DNA of 64,000 nt from Bradyrhizobium sp. (GTDB taxonomy: Bacteria > Pseudomonadota > Alphaproteobacteria > Rhizobiales > Beijerinckiaceae), in NCBI GenBank assembly GCA_004799435.1, contig SSMV01000166.1:1-64000 (forward strand), written 5' to 3'. The notes beneath the pieces were generated by a model, which did no database searches, was not told the origin of the DNA, and worked only from the letters and a program-made list of their open reading frames with translations. Shown in pieces: positions 18,872 through 28,537 of this stretch (the stretch's first letter is position 1; each line of letters opens with the position of its first letter). The position numbers were made by a program, and so were the translations under genes.

Positions 18872-20536
18872 ATGGAAAAGCGAATCGTGGCGAACGACGA
18901 CGCCGCAATCGCTGAGCTGACGTCGCTTGCCTTGGCTGGCGACGTCGCCGGCGCGCTGGTGATCGTCGATCAGCTTGCCCGCCAGGGCGCCGGCTCGACC
19001 TTCGTGTCGGCCCGGGTGCAGGCGCTATTGGCCCATGCTGCGATGGACGACCCGCGCATGCCGGCCTCGCTGCTCGCCGCCTTGATCCAACGTTTTCATT
19101 GGGCCGAGCCGATCAGCACGCTCAATCGCTTTCACCCCGATTTACGCGCCCGCGTTGCAGCGCGGCTTTCCGCAGCCCAAATCTGGCTCGACGACCTCCA
19201 CGCCGGATCGCGGCGCCTCGATGACGTCGGCTCGGCCGCTCGGCTCGTTCTGCGCCCGCCGAGTACGCCAATCGACCCGACCCGCCTGTCTCCGGGCGCG
19301 CGGCAAGCCCTGCAGGAATTCGTGAACTCCGCGGTGCGGCTTGGACCGCTTCTTGGCGGCGCCGTCGACGACAAGGGCGTCGACCGGCTCGAAGCGGCTC
19401 TGCGCACTGACGCGCCGCTGATCGACCCGCTCGCTCATATCGGCGCGGCGACGCAGCTGCCGGAGGGCGCGCGCTGGGCCATTGCGCTCGCCGCCATGTA
19501 TACGATCTCACAAAACGGGACTGACGCGACGCTCGAACCCTTTCTCGCCGCGCAAAGCGCTTTGAGCCTGGGCGTCTTGCATGACTATTGGGGAGTCTCC
19601 GCCGAGGATCCCGAAGCGCGGCGCGAGCAGACGATCGACCGGCTCGACTGGCTGCTCAACGAAGGCCATCGCGCCGATCCGCAATGCGCCGAGCCTGGCG
19701 ACCCGGAAGCCCCCGTCGATTTGCTGGCCTGGGATCTCGCCCGCGCGGCGATGACGACGCGCCACGCCTATCTCGCCGACTGTTTCACCGAGGCCGAGGC
19801 CTGGAGCTATTTGCTGAGCATCGCGCTCAAGGCGCAATCGAGCTTCGAATCCTGGCCCGATTACTGCGAACGCTATCGGCGCGGACGCATTCGCTGGTCG
19901 AGCACGCCACGCGACCGTTTCGACGATATTCTCGATTTCCTGATCGACGATCCGCACTCGCCCTGGCGCCGCCTGCCCTGGCGGGTGCGTCTCGACGAGC
20001 GCACGGTGCGTGGGCCTGTGTCGGACAAAGGCCCTGGCCTCGCGACACGCCTGCTCGGCGTCTGGCGACGCGGCGGCCTTGGACCGTCGGTGGCGGCGGT
20101 GGTGGCGGTTGGGCTCGCGGTCGGCGGATGGCAAGTGATGCAGCGGATGAAGGCGAATCTGACCGTACCCGACGCGCCCAACACGGTCGCCGTCTCGCCG
20201 CTCGCCGAACCGACCGAGGACGCCAATTCCCCGCGCGGCGAATTCGGCCGCATACAGATGACTTTCACCGGCAACCGCGCCGGCTTGCGGCTGACGTTTC
20301 GCAATCCGCCGAACCTGCATCCGCTGAGCGATTTTCGCTATGGCTTCGATCGCGACACGCCCGACCGGGCGCTCAGCGCCAAGCAAATCGAAACCTCCAA
20401 CCGAGGCCTGCCCCAGACCTTGGACGCGCCGGCCGGCCTCCATTTTCTGACCATTCAGGCGCGCTTCGACGACGGCTCGCAATCTCCGGTGCGTCGCTTC
20501 GACGCGCCCGCCGACCCCGCCCATCCCAATCCCTAA
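18872..20536 (+). CDS. DUF1266-type protein with C-terminal periplasmic domain
   Basis: 554 residues from the ATG at 18872, preceded by GGGGACAG; an in-frame ATG at 18734 would add 46 residues, mostly arginine-rich. An alpha-helical N-terminus is followed at about 206-366 by a DUF1266-like region, with the typical AWDLARAAM, EAEAWSYLL, SFESWPDY and YRRGRIRW pieces. A single membrane helix lies near 405-423, then a ~130-residue C-terminal domain ending in LHFLTIQARFDDGSQSPVRRF, reminiscent of a small beta-sandwich. DUF1266 proteins are mostly cytoplasmic proteins of unknown role; coupling to a membrane anchor and exported domain is unusual. Function not assignable. Confidence 0.8.
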   Translation: MEKRIVANDDAAIAELTSLALAGDVAGALVIVDQLARQGAGSTFVSARVQALLAHAAMDDPRMPASLLAALIQRFHWAEPISTLNRFHPDLRARVAARLSAAQIWLDDLHAGSRRLDDVGSAARLVLRPPSTPIDPTRLSPGARQALQEFVNSAVRLGPLLGGAVDDKGVDRLEAALRTDAPLIDPLAHIGAATQLPEGARWAIALAAMYTISQNGTDATLEPFLAAQSALSLGVLHDYWGVSAEDPEARREQTIDRLDWLLNEGHRADPQCAEPGDPEAPVDLLAWDLARAAMTTRHAYLADCFTEAEAWSYLLSIALKAQSSFESWPDYCERYRRGRIRWSSTPRDRFDDILDFLIDDPHSPWRRLPWRVRLDERTVRGPVSDKGPGLATRLLGVWRRGGLGPSVAAVVAVGLAVGGWQVMQRMKANLTVPDAPNTVAVSPLAEPTEDANSPRGEFGRIQMTFTGNRAGLRLTFRNPPNLHPLSDFRYGFDRDTPDRALSAKQIETSNRGLPQTLDAPAGLHFLTIQARFDDGSQSPVRRFDAPADPAHPNP

Positions 20537-20626
20537 GATCGGCCGAACCCAAGTTTTTCGGGCCGGCCCGCAGGCTTGATCGGCTCCCACCGGCGCGCTA
20601 CACGGCTGGCCGACTGGAGGACGCAT

Positions 20627-21781
20627 ATGGGGGCCCGTGACGCGCTGATTGAGCGCTTTCGCAATATTTTTGGCGGCGAAGCGCGATTGTACCGGGCGCC
20701 AGGTCGGGTCAATCTCATAGGCGAACACACCGATTACAATGGCGGCTTCGTGCTGCCGGCGGCGCTCGAACAATGCACCTGGATCGCGGCGGCGCCCCGC
20801 CCCGAGCGGCGGCTGCGCGCCCATTCGCTGCGCGAAAAGACGACGCTTGAATTCGACCTCGACGATCCAGCGCCGACGCCGCGTCATGACTGGAGCGACT
20901 ATGTTCGCGGCGTCGCGGTCATGTTGCAACGCGACAACCAGGCCATTGGCGGCGCCGATCTCGTCATCGACAGCGACGTGCCGATCGGCTCGGGCCTCAG
21001 TTCCTCGGCGGCGCTGGAAGTGGCGACGGGCTTCGCCCTGCTCGACCTCGCCCACCTGCCCGAAGACCGCACGCGTCTGGCGCTCTCCTGCCAGCGCGCC
21101 GAGAACGAATTCGTCGGCATGCGCTGCGGCGTCATGGACCAGTTCGCTTCCTGTCACGGCGCCGCCGACCGCGCGCTGCTGATCGATTGCCGCAGCCTCG
21201 AATTTCGTCTCACGCCGATCGATCCTTCGGTTCGCCTGGTGATCTGCAATTCGATGGTCCATCACGAACTGGCCGGCAGCCAATACAATGTCCGTCGCGC
21301 CCAATGCGAGGAAGCGGTCGCCCGCCTGTCGGCCGTGCTACCCGGCGTGCGCGAGCTGCGCGACGTGACGATGGACGATCTCACCCGCCATGGCGGCCTG
21401 CTCAGCGAAGTGGTCCTGCGTCGTGCGCGCCACATCGTCACCGAGAACGAACGCGTGGTGCGCGCCGCCGACGCGCTTGCGGCGGGCGAAGTGGAGACCT
21501 GCGGGCGGTTGATGCGCGAATCCCACGTCAGCATGCGCGACGACTACGAGATCAGTTGCAAGGAGATCGACATTCTGGTCGATCTCGCCAGCAAAATTCC
21601 CGGCGTCCTTGGCGCGCGTATGACGGGGGGCGGCTTCGGCGGCTGCACGATCAATCTGGTGCGGGTCGATGCGGTCGAGCGCTTCGGCGCCGAAATCGCC
21701 GAAAGCTATAAGGCGGCGACCGGCATCACCGCGCCGCTGCTTGTCTGCCGCCCCGGCGCTGGCGCGGGCGTCGCGAACTGA
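20627..21781 (+). CDS. galK: Galactokinase
   Basis: 384 residues; ATG at 20627 with GGAGG six bases upstream. It phosphorylates galactose at C1 in the Leloir pathway. The galactokinase signature GRVNLIGEHTDYNGGF lies at residues 26-41, the GHMP ATP-binding loop PIGSGLSSSAALE at about 124-136, and the third GHMP motif RMTGGGFGGCTINLV near the C-terminus. galT follows after 38 bases, so the two are probably co-transcribed. No galE or galactose transporter is in the window. Confidence 0.95.
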   Translation: MGARDALIERFRNIFGGEARLYRAPGRVNLIGEHTDYNGGFVLPAALEQCTWIAAAPRPERRLRAHSLREKTTLEFDLDDPAPTPRHDWSDYVRGVAVMLQRDNQAIGGADLVIDSDVPIGSGLSSSAALEVATGFALLDLAHLPEDRTRLALSCQRAENEFVGMRCGVMDQFASCHGAADRALLIDCRSLEFRLTPIDPSVRLVICNSMVHHELAGSQYNVRRAQCEEAVARLSAVLPGVRELRDVTMDDLTRHGGLLSEVVLRRARHIVTENERVVRAADALAAGEVETCGRLMRESHVSMRDDYEISCKEIDILVDLASKIPGVLGARMTGGGFGGCTINLVRVDAVERFGAEIAESYKAATGITAPLLVCRPGAGAGVAN

Positions 21782-21819
21782 ACGCCAAGCGAGCGATGGG
21801 TTAGGAAGCGAGGACGCCG

Positions 21820-22860
21820 GTGAGCCTGATGCAGAATTCGTCCCACCGCCGATTCAATCCGCTCACGCGCGAATGGGTGCTGGTGTCGCCCCATCGTACG
21901 CAACGGCCCTGGCAGGGCCAGACGGAGCGCACGGCGCGGCCGGCCGAGCTTCGCTACGATCCCGAATGCTATCTCTGTCCGGGCAATAAGCGCGCCAATG
22001 GCGCGGTCAACCCGCCCTATCCGCATACGCTCGTCTTCCCCAATGACTATCCAGCCCTGAAGAGCGAGTCCGGCGAGAGCGGATTTAACCATCACGGCCT
22101 GATCGTCGCCGAGCCTGAGCGCGGCGTCTGTAAGGTCGTCTGTTTTTCGCCCCGTCATGACCTGACGCTGGCGCGCATGTCAGTCGACGAGATCGAGCCA
22201 GTGATTGCGGTATGGACCGAAGAATATCGCGCGCTCGGCGCCAGGCCAGAAATTTCCTGGGTGCAGATTTTCGAGAATCGCGGCGCAACGATGGGCGCAA
22301 GCAATCCGCATCCCCATTGCCAAATCTGGGCGACCGAGAGCCTGCCAAATGAGGCGGTTAAGGAACTCGGCGCGCAGCGCGACTATCGCGCCGAACACGG
22401 CTCCTGCCTGCTCTGCGATTATCTTGCGCTCGAGCTCGCCGCCGGCGAAAGGCTGGTCTGCGAGAATGAGCATTTTGTCGCCCTGGTCCCCTTCTGGGCG
22501 GTCTGGCCATTCGAAATCCTGGTTCTGCCGCGCCGTCATATCGGCGCGATGGACGAAATGCAGGGCGGCGAGCCGCGCTCGCTCGCCGACATTCTGCGCC
22601 AGGTGACGATCCGCTACGACAACCTCTTCGAGATTTCCTTCCCCTATTCGATGGGCTTCCATCAGTCGCCGACCGAGGGGAAAGCCCATCCCGAGTGGCA
22701 CTTTCACGCCCATTTCTATCCGCCGCTCTTGCGCTCGGCGACGGTGCGCAAATTTATGGTCGGCTTCGAGATGCTCGGTTCGCCGCAGCGCGACATCACG
22801 CCGGAGGATGCAGCGCGACGCCTGCGCGAAGTTTCGGCGATCCATTTTCTCGACCGCTGA
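21820..22860 (+). CDS. galT: Galactose-1-phosphate uridylyltransferase
   Basis: 346 residues, GTG start (ATG nine bases further is the alternative), AGGAAGCGAGG upstream. It exchanges UMP between UDP-glucose and galactose-1-phosphate. The active site HxHxQ is NPHPHCQIW at about residues 161-169, and a zinc-type cysteine pair CYLC lies near 52-55. The second half contains [18 protein letters not shown] and ends with the expected C-terminal HIT-like fold ([16 protein letters not shown]). Second gene of galKT. Confidence 0.95.
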   Translation: MSLMQNSSHRRFNPLTREWVLVSPHRTQRPWQGQTERTARPAELRYDPECYLCPGNKRANGAVNPPYPHTLVFPNDYPALKSESGESGFNHHGLIVAEPERGVCKVVCFSPRHDLTLARMSVDEIEPVIAVWTEEYRALGARPEISWVQIFENRGATMGASNPHPHCQIWATESLPNEAVKELGAQRDYRAEHGSCLLCDYLALELAAGERLVCENEHFVALVPFWAVWPFEILVLPRRHIGAMDEMQGGEPRSLADILRQVTIRYDNLFEISFPYSMGFHQSPTEGKAHPEWHFHAHFYPPLLRSATVRKFMVGFEMLGSPQRDITPEDAARRLREVSAIHFLDR

Positions 22861-22877
22861 AAACGGCGCCGCCCGCC

Positions 22878-23918
22878 TCAGGCTTGCGCCAGCGCCGCGT
22901 CAATCTCGGCCACATCGCCGCTCGACAGCGCGGGCCCCTTGAGCGCATCGAGACAATCGTCGAGCTGCGCCACCGTGCGGGCGCCAATCAGAGCCGACGT
23001 CATCCGCGGATCGCGCAACACCCATTTGAGCGCGAGATGGGTCAGCGACACGCCGAGGCGTTCAGCGATGGCGCCCAGCCGGCGAACGCTGGCGAGCGTC
23101 GCCTCGGTTACCCCTTCGCGGCCCATCGAGCCGCCGCGACTGCCGCGCTCGGCGCGGGAATCGGCGGGGATGCCTGCGAGATATTTGCCGGTGAGAATCC
23201 CCTGTCGCAGCGGCGAGAAAGCGACGCAGCCGACGCCGCCCTCCGCCAACGTCGTCAGCAGGCCGTCGGCTTCAATGTTGCGCTCAAGCAGCGAATAGCG
23301 AACCTGATTGACGAGACAAGAGACGCCGAGCCGGCGCAGTTCGGCGATCGCTTCCCTGGCCTGCGCCGAGCGATAATTGGAGACGCCGGCGTAGAGCGCC
23401 TTGCCCTGGCGCACCGCGTCGGCAAGCGCCGACATGCTCTCTTCGAGCGGCGTGTTGGGATCGGGCCGGTGGTGATAGAAAATATCGACATAGTCGAGCC
23501 CGAGACGCTTCAGGCTGGCGTCGAGACTGGCCAGTAGATATTTGCGCGAGCCCCAGTCGCCGTAAGGCCCCGCCCACATCACATAGCCGGCCTTGGTCGA
23601 AACAATAATCTCGTCGCGATAGGGCTTCAAATCAGCGGCCAGGATTCGGCCAAACCGTTCCTCAGCGGCGCCGGGCGGCGGCCCATAATTATTGGCGAGA
23701 TCGAAATGCGTTACCCCGCGGTCGAAGGCGCGCCGCACAATCGCGCGACCGGCGTCGAACGAATCGAGATCGCCGAAATTCTGCCAGAGCCCGAGCGAAA
23801 TCGCCGGCAGCGACAGGCCGCTGCGGCCGCAACGGCGATAGGCGGCGCCCTCGTAACGCCCGGAACCGGCGACATAGGGCTCTTGGAGTTTTTGGGGGTC
23901 CTGGAGCTCCAGCGGCAC
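22878..23918 (-). CDS. Aldo/keto reductase, MgrA/YghZ-like
   Basis: 346 residues, GTG start. NADPH-dependent TIM-barrel reductase. The catalytic tetrad is recognisable: FDLANNYGP (Asp, Tyr), VSTKAGYVM (Lys), FYHHRPDPN (His), and the cofactor end ALIGARTVAQLDD. The insertion AGPYGDWGSRKYL is typical of the YghZ/YajO branch, which reduces glyceraldehyde-3-phosphate and methylglyoxal-like aldehydes. It converges on galT, with 17 bases between the stops, so it is probably not part of galactose metabolism. Confidence 0.9.
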   Translation of the reverse strand: MPLELQDPQKLQEPYVAGSGRYEGAAYRRCGRSGLSLPAISLGLWQNFGDLDSFDAGRAIVRRAFDRGVTHFDLANNYGPPPGAAEERFGRILAADLKPYRDEIIVSTKAGYVMWAGPYGDWGSRKYLLASLDASLKRLGLDYVDIFYHHRPDPNTPLEESMSALADAVRQGKALYAGVSNYRSAQAREAIAELRRLGVSCLVNQVRYSLLERNIEADGLLTTLAEGGVGCVAFSPLRQGILTGKYLAGIPADSRAERGSRGGSMGREGVTEATLASVRRLGAIAERLGVSLTHLALKWVLRDPRMTSALIGARTVAQLDDCLDALKGPALSSGDVAEIDAALAQA

Positions 23919-24084
23919 GGGCGGCCCTCACTTTGCGCCAGCGCGCTGCGGCGCCCGGCGTCTCGGTCGATAACAGCCAAGGCCAGCGGCGATCAACTCG
24001 GTCCGCCCGCTGTGCATCGGCGCGAGGCGGCTCTCGACAAGCGCCGCCCCCTCGGCACAATGGGCGGGCGGTTGCGGAGGCTCA

Positions 24085-27000
24085 ATGGATTCGTCGCTCG
24101 TCAAAGCTGTCGGCTTCGTCCATTTGCACGTCCATAGCGCCTTTTCGCTGCGCGAGGGGGCGCTGCCGATCGAGGTTCTGGCCAAGTTCGCCGCGGCCGA
24201 CGGCATGCCCGCGCTGGCGATCACCGACACCAACAACCTTTTCGGCGCGCTGGAGTTTTCGGAAAAGCTGGCCAAATCAGGCGTGCAGCCGATCATCGGC
24301 GCGCAATTGACGGTCGATTTCGGCGACGGGCCGCCGAGCGCCTCGCGCGTCGCCGAAAGCCGCGCCGCGCGGGCGCCGCTGGTGCTGATCGCCAAGGATG
24401 AGACTGGCTACAAGGCGCTGATGCGGCTCGCCTCGCGCGTCTGGCTCGACCCCAAGGACGGCGAGGACCCGCATATCCCCTTTTCGGCGCTCGCCGAGAA
24501 CGCCGGGTTAATTGCGCTGACCGGCGGCCCCATGGGGCCGATCGATCGCGCGCTGGCGCTTGGCCTGCCGGAGCTTGCGTCCTCACGCCTCGCGCGACTG
24601 GCGCCGCTGTTTGGCGACCGGCTCTATGTCGAGGTTCAGCGCCATGATTCGGAGAGCGAACGGCGCGTCGAACCGGCGCTGCTCGATCTCGCCTATGCGC
24701 GCGGCCTGCCGCTGGTGGCGACCAATGAGCCCTATTTCGCCGCCGCCGCCGATTTCGAGGCGCAGGACGCGCTGCTTTGCGTCGCCGAAGGCGCGCTGCA
24801 AAGCGCGAGCGACCGCCGCCGCCTGACGCCCGAGCATCGCTTCAAGACGCGCGCCGAAATGCGCGCGCTCTTCGCCGATCTCGAAGAAGCCCTCGACAAT
24901 AGCGTCGAGATCGCGCTGCGCTGCGCCTATCGGCCGCATACGCGCAAACCGATCCTGCCCCATTACATGGCGCCGGACGGTCAGGCGGTCGACGAAGAGG
25001 AGGAGCTGCGCCGCCAGGCCGCCGAAGGGCTCGAGCGGCTGCTGTCGCGCTACGGCTGCGCGCCGGGATTCACAAACGAGGATTATCGCCAGCGGCTCGA
25101 ATTCGAGCTTTCCGTGATCGTGAGGATGAAATTCGCCGGCTATTTTCTCATCGTCGCCGATTTCATCAAATGGGCGAAGGCTCAGGGCATTCCGGTCGGA
25201 CCGGGGCGCGGCTCGGGCGCCGGTTCGCTCGTCGCCTATTCGCTGACCATCACCGATCTCGACCCGATGCGCTTCGGTCTCTTGTTCGAGCGCTTCCTCA
25301 ATCCCGAACGCGTGTCGATGCCCGACTTCGACATCGACTTCTGCCAGGACCGGCGCGACGAGGTGATCGCTTATGTGCGCCAGCGCTATGGCAGCGATCG
25401 CGTCGCCCAGATCATCACTTTCGGCTCGTTCCTCGCCCGCGGCGTGATGCGCAATGTCGGCCGGGTGCTGGAAATGCCGCTCGGCCAGGTCGACAAGCTC
25501 GCCAAGCTGGTGCCGCAGAACCCGGCGCAGCCGGTGACGCTGAAACAGGCGGTCGCCAGCGAGCCGCGCCTTGAAGAAGCCGCCGCAGCCGACCCCAAAG
25601 TGGCGCGCATGCTGGCGATCGCCGCTCGGCTCGAAGGGCTTTATTCCAACGCCTCGACCCATGCCGCCGGCGTCGTGATCGCCGACCGGCCGCTCGTCGA
25701 ATTGGTGCCACTTTATCGTGACCCCAAATCGGACATGCCGGCGACCCAGTTCAACATGAAATGGGTCGAGCCGGCGGGTCTGGTCAAATTCGACTTCCTT
25801 GGCCTGAAGACGCTGACGACGATCGCCAAGGTCGTGGCGCTGCTCGAATATCGCGAAATTACGGTCAACCCGTCGGCGATCCCGCTCGACGACAAGAAGA
25901 CCTTTGAAATGCTCGGGCGCGGCGAAACGGTCGGCGTGTTCCAGGTTGAAAGCGCCGGCATGAAAAAGGCGCTGGTCGACATGCGGGCTGACCGCTTCGA
26001 GGATCTGATCGCGCTGGTCGCGCTCTATCGTCCCGGCCCGATGGCCAATATACCCGCCTATTGCGCGCGCAAACTTGGCGAGGAGCCGGTCGAATACGCC
26101 CATCCGCTGCTGGAGCCGATTCTCAAGGAGACTTTCGGCGTCATCACCTATCAGGAGCAGGTGCAGCAGATCGCCAAAGATCTTGCCGGCTACAGTCTAG
26201 GCCAGGCCGACATTCTCCGCCGCGCCATGGGCAAGAAAATCAAATCGGAGATGGACGCCCAGCGCGAGCGTTTCGTCACCGGCGCGGTCGAACGCGGCAT
26301 CGCCAAAGCGACCGCCGACACGATTTTCGACGCCTGCGCGAAATTCGCCGAATACGGCTTCAACAAATCGCATTCTGCGCCCTACGCTTTCATCGCCTAC
26401 CAAACCGCCTGGTTCAAAGCCAATCACCCGGCCGAATTCCTCGCCGCCTCGATGACGCTCGACAAATCCAACACCGACAAGCTTGCCGAATTTCGCGCCG
26501 AGGCGCAGCGGCTCGGCATTCGTGTTGCGCCGCCTTCGATCAATAGCTCCAACATCGATTTCGACGTGCGGCCGGACGGCGACGGCAAGTTCTCGATCGC
26601 CTATGCGCTGAGCGCGCTCAAAGGCGTCGGCGAAGGCCAGGCGGCGGCGCTGATCGCCGCGCGCGGAACGCGCCCCTTCGCTTCGCTCGCCGATCTGGCG
26701 CGTCGCATCGACCCGCGCATGGTCAACAAGAAGACGCTCGAAAGCCTCGCCGCCGCCGGCGCCTTCGACGAATTGGAGCCCGAGCGCGCCCACGCCTTCG
26801 CCGCCATCGAATCGACGCTTGCGCTCGCCCATCGCGCCGCGCAGGAGCGCGAAGCCGGACAAAGCGGATTGTTCGGCGAGGGCGAAACCGCCCCGCCGCC
26901 GAGGCTGCGCGCCGAGCCGTGGAGTGCGGCCGACCGGCTCAGGCGCGAATTTGAAGCGGTCGGCTTCTTCCTCTCCGGCCATCCGCTTGAAGCCTATGAC

Positions 27001-27546
27001 GCGGCGCTGAAGCGGCTGCGCGCCAAACGCTGGGTGGAATTCGTCCAGGCGGTTCGCGCCGGCGCGACGAGCGCGCGGCTGGGCGCGAGCGTCATCGACC
27101 GCTACGAGCGACGCACCAAGAGCGGCAATAAGCTTGGCGTCATCCAGCTTTCCGATCCGAGCGGACAATATGAGGCGATCATCTTTCAGGAAGGCCTCAG
27201 CCAGTATCGCGACCTCTTGGAAAAAGGCGCCGACGTGCTGGTGACGCTGCAGGCCAATGTCGAGGGCGAGGATGTGCGCGCCCGCATCGTTCAGGTCGAA
27301 TCTCTCACCGAGGCCGCCGCCAAGGTGCAGAAGGGCCTGCGCGTGTTCGTGCGCGACGAAGCGCCGCTCGCTTCAATCGCCGAACGCCTGCGCGCCAAGG
27401 GCGAAGGCGAAGTCTCGCTGGTCGTTATGCTGGGCCCGCGCGAAGGCGAGGTCGAGGTCAAGCTGCCCGGCCGCTATGCAGTGACCGGACCGATCGCCGG
27501 TGCCCTGAAGGCGGTGGCCGGCGTGGTGGCGGTGGAACACGTCTGA
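24085..27546 (+). CDS. dnaE: DNA polymerase III alpha subunit
   Basis: 1153 residues, the normal DnaE length. It is the replicative polymerase. An N-terminal PHP domain starts with HLHVHSAFSLREGALP at about residue 14; the catalytic aspartates lie in MPDFDIDFCQDRRDEV near residues 412-427; a GRGSGAGSLVAYSL palm element precedes them. The C-terminal region carries the helix-hairpin-helix (ALKGVGEGQAAAL) and an OB-fold (GVIQLSDPSGQYEAIIF). GGAGG stands nine bases before the ATG. This is DnaE1, not the mutagenic DnaE2/ImuC type, judging by the beta-binding and OB region and length. Confidence 0.96.
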   Translation: MDSSLVKAVGFVHLHVHSAFSLREGALPIEVLAKFAAADGMPALAITDTNNLFGALEFSEKLAKSGVQPIIGAQLTVDFGDGPPSASRVAESRAARAPLVLIAKDETGYKALMRLASRVWLDPKDGEDPHIPFSALAENAGLIALTGGPMGPIDRALALGLPELASSRLARLAPLFGDRLYVEVQRHDSESERRVEPALLDLAYARGLPLVATNEPYFAAAADFEAQDALLCVAEGALQSASDRRRLTPEHRFKTRAEMRALFADLEEALDNSVEIALRCAYRPHTRKPILPHYMAPDGQAVDEEEELRRQAAEGLERLLSRYGCAPGFTNEDYRQRLEFELSVIVRMKFAGYFLIVADFIKWAKAQGIPVGPGRGSGAGSLVAYSLTITDLDPMRFGLLFERFLNPERVSMPDFDIDFCQDRRDEVIAYVRQRYGSDRVAQIITFGSFLARGVMRNVGRVLEMPLGQVDKLAKLVPQNPAQPVTLKQAVASEPRLEEAAAADPKVARMLAIAARLEGLYSNASTHAAGVVIADRPLVELVPLYRDPKSDMPATQFNMKWVEPAGLVKFDFLGLKTLTTIAKVVALLEYREITVNPSAIPLDDKKTFEMLGRGETVGVFQVESAGMKKALVDMRADRFEDLIALVALYRPGPMANIPAYCARKLGEEPVEYAHPLLEPILKETFGVITYQEQVQQIAKDLAGYSLGQADILRRAMGKKIKSEMDAQRERFVTGAVERGIAKATADTIFDACAKFAEYGFNKSHSAPYAFIAYQTAWFKANHPAEFLAASMTLDKSNTDKLAEFRAEAQRLGIRVAPPSINSSNIDFDVRPDGDGKFSIAYALSALKGVGEGQAAALIAARGTRPFASLADLARRIDPRMVNKKTLESLAAAGAFDELEPERAHAFAAIESTLALAHRAAQEREAGQSGLFGEGETAPPPRLRAEPWSAADRLRREFEAVGFFLSGHPLEAYDAALKRLRAKRWVEFVQAVRAGATSARLGASVIDRYERRTKSGNKLGVIQLSDPSGQYEAIIFQEGLSQYRDLLEKGADVLVTLQANVEGEDVRARIVQVESLTEAAAKVQKGLRVFVRDEAPLASIAERLRAKGEGEVSLVVMLGPREGEVEVKLPGRYAVTGPIAGALKAVAGVVAVEHV

Positions 27547-27571
27547 CGAGGCGCGGCGGACCGCTGACGCT

Positions 27572-28537
27572 CTAGGCGCTTTTACGCGCCAGAATGAGCG
27601 AGAAATGCTCCAGCGCGTCGGACCAATTGGCGATCGGCGTCCAGCCGCCGGCGCGCAAAAGCACGCTGGCGTCGCGCGGCCCGTATTTGATGCTGTTCTC
27701 GGTGTGAATCGTCTCGCCCGCACAAAGAGCAAACGGACGGCCTTCGACCTCGAACTGCACGTCGCGGATCGCTTCGAGATGCATTTCGATCCGCGCTTCG
27801 GCGTCGTTCCAGCGCACGCGATGGCGGAACGCCTCGACCGGGATGACGCCGCCGAGCTCGCGATTGACGCGATGAAGCAGATTGAGGTTGAAGGCCGCCG
27901 TGACGCCCGCCGCATCGTCATAGGCGGGCAGAAGGACGCTCGTGTCCTTGATGCGGTCGAGGCCGATCAGCAGCATGGAATCGTCGCCGAGAACGGTCGC
28001 CATGCCGCGCAGCAGATCGACCGCGTCGGGAACGAGAAAATTGCCGATCGTCGAGCCGGGAAAGAAACCGAGCCGCGGGGCGCCGTCGAGCGCCTCGGGC
28101 AGACGCAGCGCCTCCGTGAAGTCGCGATCGACCGGATAGATCGGTAGGCCTGCAAACTTCTCGCCGAGCTTGGCCGCCGATTCGAGCAGAAAATCGCGTG
28201 AAATGTCGATCGGCACATAGGCGGCCGGGCGCGTCGCGGCGAGCAGGATCGTCGTCTTCGCCGAAGAGCCGGACCCGAACTCGACGATCGCCCGTCCCGG
28301 GCCAACCAAAGCGGCAACCTCGCCGACCGCGCTTTCGAGCAGCGCGCGCTCCGTGCGCGTGACGTAATATTCCGGCAAGGCGGTGATCGCCTCGAACAAT
28401 TCAGAGCCTTCCCGGTCGTAGAACCAACGGGCGGGAATCGAACGCGGCCGAGCCGTGAGGCCGTTCAACACGTCGCGCCGAAAGGCCGGGTCGATCGCGG
28501 TCGCGCGCAGGCGCGATTCATCATGTCGAAGCAACAT
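27572..28537 (-). CDS. egtD: L-histidine N-alpha-methyltransferase
   Basis: 321 residues from the ATG at 28537. It trimethylates histidine to hercynine, the first step of ergothioneine synthesis. SAM motif FGSGSSAKTTILL near residues 86-98, FFPGSTIGNF and the histidine-binding NLLHRVNRELGG stretch are typical of EgtD. The start overlaps the egtB stop, so egtB-egtD is one operon. EgtA, EgtC and EgtE are not adjacent; many alphaproteobacteria carry only this pair locally. Confidence 0.95.
   Translation of the reverse strand: MLLRHDESRLRATAIDPAFRRDVLNGLTARPRSIPARWFYDREGSELFEAITALPEYYVTRTERALLESAVGEVAALVGPGRAIVEFGSGSSAKTTILLAATRPAAYVPIDISRDFLLESAAKLGEKFAGLPIYPVDRDFTEALRLPEALDGAPRLGFFPGSTIGNFLVPDAVDLLRGMATVLGDDSMLLIGLDRIKDTSVLLPAYDDAAGVTAAFNLNLLHRVNRELGGVIPVEAFRHRVRWNDAEARIEMHLEAIRDVQFEVEGRPFALCAGETIHTENSIKYGPRDASVLLRAGGWTPIANWSDALEHFSLILARKSA

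Noticed and set aside
24583..26103. 506-codon antisense frame in dnaE
   Set aside because: Same type of GC-rich antisense artefact.
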